DNA from: JBCCJA01 sp039045975
Lineage (GTDB): Bacteria > Planctomycetota > Planctomycetia > Planctomycetales > Planctomycetaceae
NCBI GenBank assembly: GCA_039045975.1
Contig: JBCCJA010000051.1
Location: 1 to 28,860 of the forward strand
Reading direction: 5' to 3'
Length of the DNA: 28,860 bases
The position numbers and the translations under genes were made by a program. Within the stretch, counting starts at the first letter, position 1. Each line of letters begins with the position of its first letter. The notes beneath the pieces were generated by a model. The model was not told the origin of the DNA, did no database searches, and saw nothing but the letters and a program-made list of their open reading frames with translations. Below, piece by piece: positions 1-6,530 of this stretch.

Positions 1-40
1 GCAGGCCGCCCTAAGGGGCGAGGGGGGTCGTCGATACTGC

Positions 41-170
41 GGTCACGTTGTTTGTCCTTTTTGCCGGTGTCCCGACTTTTTTAAAAAAAGCCGGGTGGCT
101 ACTGCGATGTCGCCACGCGACTTTTTTTAAAAACGTCGGGACACGGGCAATACGGACAAACTCCGTGACC
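41..170. repeat. 130-bp imperfect palindrome (MITE-like or giant hairpin)
   Basis: Positions 41-90 and 121-170 are inverted copies of one another, matching at 44 of 50 positions by eye. The inner 41 nt (50-90 against 121-161) match at 37. Pairing resumes in the loop, where gtggc at 95-99 faces gccac at 112-116. Each arm also holds its own T-run/A-run palindrome, for example around 71-95. The structure ends 3 nt before the stop codon of the minus-strand membrane/methyltransferase gene, so it could act as a transcript end. It could equally be a non-autonomous element with terminal inverted repeats. No clear target-site duplication is visible. Confidence 0.8.
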
Positions 171-173
171 GAC

Positions 174-3100
174 TTAGCGACGACGCCCGTCGCCCGTTCG
201 GGCGGCCTGCGTCTCGAAACGGCCGAGAAGACGACTCACTTGACCGCCGTCGGCATGACGCATGCCGACGCGGGCCGCCCGCAACGCGGCCCTTTCGTCA
301 CCGGCAGCCCGGTGCGCCTCGGCCAGAACGAGAAGCAGCAACGGGTTCTTATATTCCGTCAGTTCACACGCTCGGGCGGCCGACGCGACGGCTTCAACAG
401 CCAACTGCGAGTCGTCCCGTGCCGACAACGTGAGCACGCGTGCGAGGCCCGCATGGGCCTCCACCGAGGCGGCATCTGCTCGGGTCGCGGCCCGGAAGAG
501 GTCTATCGCCGACGACCGGTGTCCCGCGGCGAGGGCGAGCTTGGCGGCCCCGAGATTGGCTCCGTAATGACCCGCGTCGCGACCGAGCACGGCCCGATAG
601 AGTGCCGCCGCCCGTTCCGGCTGCCCGTCGGTTACGCACGCCTCGGCCATGCGGCAGACGTCGTCCGTCGTGCCGACACCGGCGCGGAGCACTTTTTCGA
701 CCAATACGCGGGCTTCGTCGCCCCGGCCCGACTCGACCACGGCGGCGATCTGCTCGTCCAGGATCTGTCGCGCCCGCGACGCGCGGAACCGGCTGCCGTC
801 TGCGTCGAGTTCCGCGGCCCGTTTGAGCAGCGTGAGGCCCTCGTCGATCCGGGCCCGCTCGAACAGCCGCCCGGCCCGCGACGCGGCCCGCTCCGCCCAG
901 ATCCGCGCGACCGACCCCGACCGCGCGAGAGCGACCTCCGAGAACGGGTTCGGCGTCGCCTCGGGCTCATGGTCCGCATCACTTAAAAACCGGAGGCTGA
1001 CCACTTCCGCGGCCGGATCGTCGGGCGTCCAAGACCCGATCAAAGCGGCCGCGACCGAGTCGGTCTCGTGCCCCCCCTCCGGACGCAGCGCCGCGGCGAA
1101 CTCCAGCGACGCGTCGTCGTCGGCGTGGAACGCGACATCCCGCGTGACGGCGTCGACGCGGTCGGCGTCGGCGAGGAACATGCTCATCAGATCGGGGACG
1201 TCCCAGACCGCGATGCCCGCGAGGTCCTCCGCGATCCCGGGCCGGCGCATCCGCCGAGCGAGTTCCTGCGGCGTGACCCGGAACGGCCGCATGCCGCCGA
1301 CGACGAGCAGCTCCTCGTAATCGGTCGCCGTCCACACCAGCGTGTCGGCGAAGACCGACGTGAAACTCTTGAGCACGCCCGCGCACGTCTCGACGTCGAC
1401 GGTGTCGGTTTTCAGCCAGACGCAGATCGTTCCGTCGTCGTTCAGCCGGTCGCGACATTCGGCGAAAAACTCGGCCGTGAACAGGTCCGCGACGCCAGCG
1501 ACGGTCGGGTCGGACGGCTGCGAGATGATTACGTCGTACCGCCGCGACGTGTTCCGCACGTGCCCGCGGCCGTCCGCGACGAGCAGGTCGACCCGCGGGT
1601 CCTCCAGCACGTCGTGGTTGAATTCGGAGAACAGCCGCGTCGCCTCGACGACCTCGGCCGACAGTTCGACACAGTCGAGCCGCTCGAGCGGATACAGGCC
1701 CGTCGTGCCGAGCGTCACGCCGCTCGCCAGGCCGATCACGAGGGCACTCTCCGGTTCCGGGTCGGGGTGTAGCAGCAATGGCATATGGGCCAGCAGCCGC
1801 TGCTGACGCTGGCCGCCGGTCGACGTCGCCTCGACGCGCCCGCCGGTCGTCAGCCACAGCCGCTCGTCGGCGGTCCGCATGACCGTCACCGAGGACGTCA
1901 GCCCCTCGCCGTGATAGACGATCTCCCGCTCGGCGAGGGCGGCGTCGAACAGCTCCCGCAGGTCGGCCCCGTCGCCGCCGTTCATCGCCAACAGGAACGG
2001 CCCGCTGTTCATCGCCAGCGGATCCCACCGCGGCGTCACAAGCACACCCCCGACCGCCGCCGCCAACGCGACCCCGCCGACGGCCCACCTTCGCGACGTC
2101 ACACGCACGGCCGCGAGCAGATAAATCGCCAGACCGGCCGTTACGCTCAGGACCGCCGCGAGCCCCAACGTGTCTTGGGCCCCGAGCGTCGGCACGAGCA
2201 CGAATCCGCCGAGGAACGATCCTGCGATCGCCCCGACCGTGTTCGCGCCGTAAACCCGCCCGACCGAACCGACGCCCCGCCCCGTCAGCCCCGCGTAGGC
2301 CCGCGTCGCGAGCGGGAAGCCGGCCCCCATCAACGCCGTCGGCACGAGCATCAACACCGCCGCGGAGGCGAACAGCGCCGCCTGCAGCAGCCAGAACGAA
2401 TCGGCGAACGCCGCGATCAGCCGCATCGCGAAGTACGGCAACACGCCGAGCAACGGCACGACGGCCGCCGACGACAGGCCCACGCCCGCCAGCACCGCCG
2501 CGAGCACCACGCACGGCTCTTTCACGCGGTCGACGAAGCGGGCACAGACCGCACTCCCGACCGCGATCCCCGTCACGAACGCGCACAAGATCAGACTGAA
2601 GCCGTAAACCGAGCTGCCGATCATCAGCGAGAACACCCGCGTCCAACACAACTCGTAGATCATCGACGTGCCGCTCGCGACCGCGTACGCGAGCAGCAAC
2701 GCAGCCACCGCTCGGCGGCCGCCGACGCCCTGCCCCGCGGAGACGGCCTCGTCCGAGCCGCTCGTCTCTCCCGCCGCGTCTTCACGGCCTGCGGCCGCAC
2801 GCTCGCCCCGACCGACCGCGAACCACAGCCCTGCCGCACCGGCGGCGACGGCCAGATTGACCGCCGCCCCCCAGCAGATCGTCGCCCACAGCCCCGACGT
2901 CGGCAGGAGCACGAAGCCGGCCGCCGCCGCGCCGAGCACCGCCCCGAACGTGTTGATCGCGTACAGCCGCCCGACCGACCGGCCGAGCCCGTCGGCCGAC
3001 CGCAGCGAGAACCGCGTCAGCACCGGCAGCGTCGCCCCCATGCAGGCCGACGGCAGGAGCAGCAGCGTCGTGCAGAGCCCGAAGCGGATCAGGCTCAGCG

Positions 3101-3470
3101 TCCCGAAGTCGACCGATTCGTAGAACTGTCTGTAGACCGGCCTGGTCGCCGATATCAGCGTCGGCAACGCGAGGCAGTACAGCCCGACGACCGCCTCCAG
3201 CCCGGCGAAGACGAGCAGCGGATCGCCGCGACGGCCGAGCCGCCCGGCCGCGAGAAAGCTCCCGAGCCCGAGCCCGCCCATGAACACCGCCAGCACCGTC
3301 GACGTCGCCAGCGTCGTGTTCCCCATCACGACGCGGAGCATCCGCACCCACGCCGTCTCGTGGACCAGCCCCGCCGCGCCCGACAGCACGAACAGCCCGC
3401 CGACCGCGCACACCACCACCGCCGGCCGAACCGGCCCGCCGGCCCCACGCGTTCCGTCCCGAAAATTCAT
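174..3470 (-). CDS. Fused multi-spanning membrane / spermidine-synthase-like / TPR protein
   Basis: This 1098-residue protein has three parts. Residues 1 to about 475 are hydrophobic with a dozen or more membrane segments in two related halves, as in the fused MFS/spermidine synthase family. Residues about 490-770 form a SpeE-like Rossmann methyltransferase fold, with the SAM/dcSAM loop VIGLASGVTLG near 577 followed by DCVELS. Residues from about 860 to the end are alpha-helical TPR-like repeats. In true spermidine synthases the active-site loop reads D-x-x-D-P. Here it is ISQPSDP near residue 650, so the first catalytic Asp is Gln. Aminopropyl transfer is therefore doubtful and the substrate is unknown. 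The ATG start is preceded by GAGGGTGA as a ribosome site. It sits alone between two repeat regions. Confidence 0.85.
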   Translation of the reverse strand: MNFRDGTRGAGGPVRPAVVVCAVGGLFVLSGAAGLVHETAWVRMLRVVMGNTTLATSTVLAVFMGGLGLGSFLAAGRLGRRGDPLLVFAGLEAVVGLYCLALPTLISATRPVYRQFYESVDFGTLSLIRFGLCTTLLLLPSACMGATLPVLTRFSLRSADGLGRSVGRLYAINTFGAVLGAAAAGFVLLPTSGLWATICWGAAVNLAVAAGAAGLWFAVGRGERAAAGREDAAGETSGSDEAVSAGQGVGGRRAVAALLLAYAVASGTSMIYELCWTRVFSLMIGSSVYGFSLILCAFVTGIAVGSAVCARFVDRVKEPCVVLAAVLAGVGLSSAAVVPLLGVLPYFAMRLIAAFADSFWLLQAALFASAAVLMLVPTALMGAGFPLATRAYAGLTGRGVGSVGRVYGANTVGAIAGSFLGGFVLVPTLGAQDTLGLAAVLSVTAGLAIYLLAAVRVTSRRWAVGGVALAAAVGGVLVTPRWDPLAMNSGPFLLAMNGGDGADLRELFDAALAEREIVYHGEGLTSSVTVMRTADERLWLTTGGRVEATSTGGQRQQRLLAHMPLLLHPDPEPESALVIGLASGVTLGTTGLYPLERLDCVELSAEVVEATRLFSEFNHDVLEDPRVDLLVADGRGHVRNTSRRYDVIISQPSDPTVAGVADLFTAEFFAECRDRLNDDGTICVWLKTDTVDVETCAGVLKSFTSVFADTLVWTATDYEELLVVGGMRPFRVTPQELARRMRRPGIAEDLAGIAVWDVPDLMSMFLADADRVDAVTRDVAFHADDDASLEFAAALRPEGGHETDSVAAALIGSWTPDDPAAEVVSLRFLSDADHEPEATPNPFSEVALARSGSVARIWAERAASRAGRLFERARIDEGLTLLKRAAELDADGSRFRASRARQILDEQIAAVVESGRGDEARVLVEKVLRAGVGTTDDVCRMAEACVTDGQPERAAALYRAVLGRDAGHYGANLGAAKLALAAGHRSSAIDLFRAATRADAASVEAHAGLARVLTLSARDDSQLAVEAVASAARACELTEYKNPLLLLVLAEAHRAAGDERAALRAARVGMRHADGGQVSRLLGRFETQAARTGDGRRR

Positions 3471-3713
3471 TCACCCTCGTCCTGCTGACGACCGCCGCCC
3501 ATCACGCCACCGCCGACCCCGCCGACGACCGGACGACGCTAGCACTTCGCCGAAAACACCGCAGGAGCAGATCGCGGGGCGGCAAGCCGTCACAGCCGCC
3601 GCCGAAATCGGCGGGTGGCCCGCCAGACATGGCCGGATGCCGTCGGCGCAAGACCTTTGTCTGTGAATCGAATCTCGCAGTCGGATGTCACACCCGGATG
3701 CAGATCAACACAC

Positions 3714-3737
3714 AGAGTTCTTGTCGCTCCGCGACCC
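3714..3737 (-). repeat. 24-nt dispersed motif, copy 1
   Basis: The reverse complement of this segment begins gggtcgcggagcgacaagaa and is identical over 24 nt to 6334-6357. It resembles one arm of the longer double-hairpin element found just to the right. The two copies bracket the RTX gene in opposite orientation. Confidence 0.75.
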
Positions 3738-3792
3738 GGCCGAAAACGGCCGGGACACCCGCCCTCGACGGGTGGCCCGGACAGCGTCCGGG
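3735..3792. repeat. Three consecutive perfect hairpins
   Basis: Three stem-loops follow each other almost without spacing. The first is cccggccg/cggccggg at 3735-3754 with an aaaa loop. The second is cacccg/cgggtg at 3756-3774. The third is cccggac/gtccggg at 3776-3792 with an agc loop, and it is the left end of the repeat element at 3768. No T-run follows, so they are not typical intrinsic terminators. Confidence 0.7.
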
Positions 3793-3943
3793 TGACGCAG
3801 TCACAAGAGGTCCGAACAATCGGGCCGGCGACGTTGTGCAACGCCGCGCGCATGAGCGACCCGAATTGAACAACCTCTTGTCGCTACGCGATCCAGACAC
3901 AGTCCGGACCACCCAATGAAGGAATTCGTCTGGGACACCCGGC
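3768..3943 (+). repeat. Double-hairpin dispersed element, copy 1 (176 bp)
   Basis: This copy is nearly identical to 3994-4169, with about five differences at a constant offset of 226. Its ends are inverted: 3770-3811 matches the reverse complement of 3873-3914 at 32 of 42 positions. Both ends start with gggtgg, followed by a short hairpin, and reach the inner motif acaagaggt. Two REP-like hairpins facing each other with a variable centre resemble a bacterial BIME or a palindrome-ended mobile element. A diverged, inverted third copy lies at 18311-18450. No protein is encoded. Confidence 0.85.
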
Positions 3944-3993
3944 GTAAACCCGTAATGCCGATGTGTCCGATCTCCTCGCCATCGGAAAGCCCA

Positions 3994-4169
3994 ACGGGTG
4001 GCCCGGACAGCGTCCGGGTGACGCAGTCACAAGAGGTCCGAACAATCGGGCCGGCGACGTTGTGCGACGCCCCACGCATGAGCGACCCGAATTGAACAAC
4101 CTCTTGTCGCTACGCGATCCGGACACAGTCCGGACCACCCAATGAAGGAATTCGTCTGGGGCACCCGGC
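3994..4169 (+). repeat. Double-hairpin dispersed element, copy 2 (176 bp)
   Basis: This is the second copy of the element at 3768, in the same orientation and separated from it by 50 nt of unrelated sequence. The terminal hairpins (for example cccggacagcgtccggg at 4002-4018) and the inner acaagaggt motif are preserved. The flanking tail ending in cacccgg is also duplicated, so the repeated unit is larger than the inverted arms. The rest of 3471-4224 shows no gene. Confidence 0.85.
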
Positions 4170-4224
4170 TCCTGCCAGTGCCACCCGCCCAAGGCACTAG
4201 CCGCTCCGCGCGATTGTCATCGAA

Positions 4225-6063
4225 TTAGTCTATTTCAAATGTAATAATAATATTTCCATATACGATAACCCAGTCTAGCCCTGCGTTACCGAACACAGTC
4301 TCGCTCTCATATGTGCCATCGCCCGGATAATAGAAAAACCGATCATCACCGTTTCCGCCGTACATCTCATCTACACCCGACCCACCAGTAATTCGATCAT
4401 CCCCATCGCCGCCGTGAATTTCATCGGCTCCAGCGCCACCAAAAATTTGATCATCGCCAGTCGCACCGTCAAGAATGTCCTCACCATCTTCGCCATAGAT
4501 TTCATCTAGGCCTTGGCCGCCATAAATGAAATCGTTCCCGTTTCCGCCACGGATGATGTCGTTTCCGGCCCCGTCACTGAACTGGGCATGCCCGAACAGC
4601 GAATCGTTTCCGTCACCGCCATAAATCCGATCATCCCCTTCGGACCCTTCGATTAAATCCCAACCTGCCCCGCCGTAGATTTCATCATTGCCTAAACCGC
4701 CGTAAATGAAATCGTCTCCGGCCCCGTCACTGCTCGCTCGGTGCCCGTACAAGAAATCGTCACCGGCGCCGCCGTGAATTACATCGTTCCCTTCAATACC
4801 TTCGATAGTATCGCCACCTTCGCCGCCGTCGAGGATATCATCGCCCGCGTTACCGTAGATGGTGTCGTTGCCTCCGCCTCCGTGGACGAAGTCGTTCCCG
4901 AGGCCGCCATGGATCACGTCGTCACCCGCCCCGGACGTGCTGAGTTGTCCGTGACCGAACAGCGAATCGTTGCCGTCGCCGCCGTGAATCTCGTCGGCCC
5001 CGCCGAACCCTTCGATGAAGTCCCAGCCGGCCCCACCGTAAATCACCTCATCGCCGTCGCCGCCGTGAATATTGTCGGCGCCGTCGCCGCCCAAGATCGT
5101 CACGACGGTGTCGCTCCCGAAGTCGTCCAAGATACGGATGACGTCGTCGCCCGCGTTGCCGTTAATCGTTAATTCTGTGATCTGATCGGCGAGGAAGCCG
5201 GTCGCCTCACCGTTTACCGTCAACACATTGTTCACAATATCGACGTCGATCGTGTCGTTACCCGATGTACCGTCGATCGTAACCGCCCCGCGGCGGCCGA
5301 ACTTGAGCCCGCTGAAGATCACCGAATCGCCCGAAGGAGCGTTCACAGGCAAGCGGATGCCGAGCTGTGTGTACGACGTGTCGCCGAAAGGAATTTTACT
5401 CAGATCGACGCGAACCGTCCCGATGTCGTTACCGGTCGGGATGAAGCTCACGCTGTCAGACCCATTGTCGACCGCGTCCCGGACGTCGATTTCGGTCTGA
5501 GGCACCGCCGGGAAAGTCGGATCGGCGAACGCGACGACGAACGAAGTATCAATATGAACATTGCTCAATTCGAGGACACCGCCGTATGCCTCTTCGTTTA
5601 TGTCGATGAGCAGGACATCGACGTTGTCAATTTTCGCAGGACTCTCGAGCGGCCCACCCACCTGAACAACGCCGATCCCTGTGCCTCCCGTTGAACGGAC
5701 GATCCTGTTGTCGCTCGGCCCGTCCACCGTCGCCCCAGATCGCGTCGCCCGGAATGTCACCCCGGTGTCTATAAACGCGTTGTCTCCGACGGTTACAGGA
5801 TCTCCGGTACTGAAGTTAAAGTACGCGAAATTGCTGCTCGTGCTTTCGTCCAGTCGAAGATTATATGTCGGCCCGTTCGCGTCGACGACGGCCTGATCCG
5901 CGCTAATCGCCAACCCATCAATCGTTTCACCGAACGATAAAGAAAGCCCTGAAAGCATCCGGCGACTCTCTAGCTGAGTCGCCGTCGAACTATTTCGCGA
6001 ACGCGTCCGCAACTTCGACCCGCGATTGAAGAGCGGCACATTACACAGTCGGAATGAACGCAT
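4225..6063 (-). CDS. RTX-type calcium-binding repeat protein with LEPR-XLL-like N-terminus
   Basis: From about residue 325 to 585 the protein is built of glycine/aspartate nonapeptides of the GGxGxDxUx type (e.g. GGDGNDSLFGH, GGAGDDFLYG), which bind calcium in the hemolysin/RTX family. A longer unit containing GWDxIEG and GNDSLFGH recurs. Residues 31-39 (LESRRMLSG) resemble the LEPR-XLL motif near the N-terminus of many planctomycete exported proteins. Residues 60-310 look beta-rich and were not recognised. The chosen ATG at 6063 has GGAG 6 nt upstream; a second ATG directly precedes it, and longer in-frame starts lack such a site. G+C is clearly below that of the neighbours. A role as a secreted or surface protein is inferred; no protease or lipase domain is seen. 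Confidence 0.85.
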   Translation of the reverse strand: MRSFRLCNVPLFNRGSKLRTRSRNSSTATQLESRRMLSGLSLSFGETIDGLAISADQAVVDANGPTYNLRLDESTSSNFAYFNFSTGDPVTVGDNAFIDTGVTFRATRSGATVDGPSDNRIVRSTGGTGIGVVQVGGPLESPAKIDNVDVLLIDINEEAYGGVLELSNVHIDTSFVVAFADPTFPAVPQTEIDVRDAVDNGSDSVSFIPTGNDIGTVRVDLSKIPFGDTSYTQLGIRLPVNAPSGDSVIFSGLKFGRRGAVTIDGTSGNDTIDVDIVNNVLTVNGEATGFLADQITELTINGNAGDDVIRILDDFGSDTVVTILGGDGADNIHGGDGDEVIYGGAGWDFIEGFGGADEIHGGDGNDSLFGHGQLSTSGAGDDVIHGGLGNDFVHGGGGNDTIYGNAGDDILDGGEGGDTIEGIEGNDVIHGGAGDDFLYGHRASSDGAGDDFIYGGLGNDEIYGGAGWDLIEGSEGDDRIYGGDGNDSLFGHAQFSDGAGNDIIRGGNGNDFIYGGQGLDEIYGEDGEDILDGATGDDQIFGGAGADEIHGGDGDDRITGGSGVDEMYGGNGDDRFFYYPGDGTYESETVFGNAGLDWVIVYGNIIITFEID

Positions 6064-6333
6064 CATCGGCTCCACATAGTAATTTATGTCCATCGGGACC
6101 ATACCTAGGCCGAATCGACCAATCACGCGGAAACCCCTGAAATCAAGCAGAATTACATAAGTCGTTTGTCCGGAGAGAGTTACCACTCGGTTTTCATACT
6201 AAACACACGCAACATCCCGAGCGGCGCGCCGGGGCTCGGAGCGATAACACGCGGACAACCTGGCCGGCGCGTGGCGGCGGGCCGGCGAATCCGCACCAAA
6301 TATGCACAACGAGCGCCCGTCCGTCATGCGAGC

Positions 6334-6357
6334 GGGTCGCGGAGCGACAAGAACTCT
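6334..6357 (+). repeat. 24-nt dispersed motif, copy 2
   Basis: This is identical over 24 nt to the reverse complement of 3714-3737. It is followed by an inverted pair, actctttact at 6353-6362 and agtaaagagt at 6408-6417. The interval 6064-6530 has no convincing gene. It holds this motif and the long stem-loop at 6451-6521. Confidence 0.7.
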
Positions 6358-6450
6358 TTACTTCACGCTGATCATTCACCGGAGGTTCGCTACAGGAGCG
6401 CCGCCGGAGTAAAGAGTGCCTATTCCGGTGGTACTCGACCAGCGGGCCGC

Positions 6451-6521
6451 CCCGAGCGTTAGCCAGGGTCGTCACGCGAAGGGCTCGGCAACGCCTTCTG
6501 CCCTTCGCGTGACCGCTCGGG
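6451..6521. terminator. Long stem-loop downstream of topA
   Basis: gtcacgcgaagggc (6471-6484) pairs perfectly with 6500-6513. An outer stem, cccgagcg (6451-6458) with cgctcggg (6514-6521), extends it across a 12-nt bulge. It begins 10 nt after the topA stop codon. The only T-rich tail (ctttgattttt) is on the plus-strand side, so whether it ends topA transcripts or acts only as an mRNA stabiliser is open. Confidence 0.6.
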
Positions 6522-6530
6522 CTTTGATTT

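Noticed and set aside
979..3488. Long open frames in other phases and on the opposite strand of the membrane/methyltransferase gene
   Set aside because: They are Arg/Pro-rich, lack family motifs, and arise from high G+C shadowing of the real frame.
3590..3853. Small minus-strand frame upstream of the large membrane gene
   Set aside because: It runs through hairpins and repeat sequence and looks like no known protein.
3801..4192. Short open frames in the repeat region
   Set aside because: They repeat with the element copies and have no ribosome site or protein-like composition.
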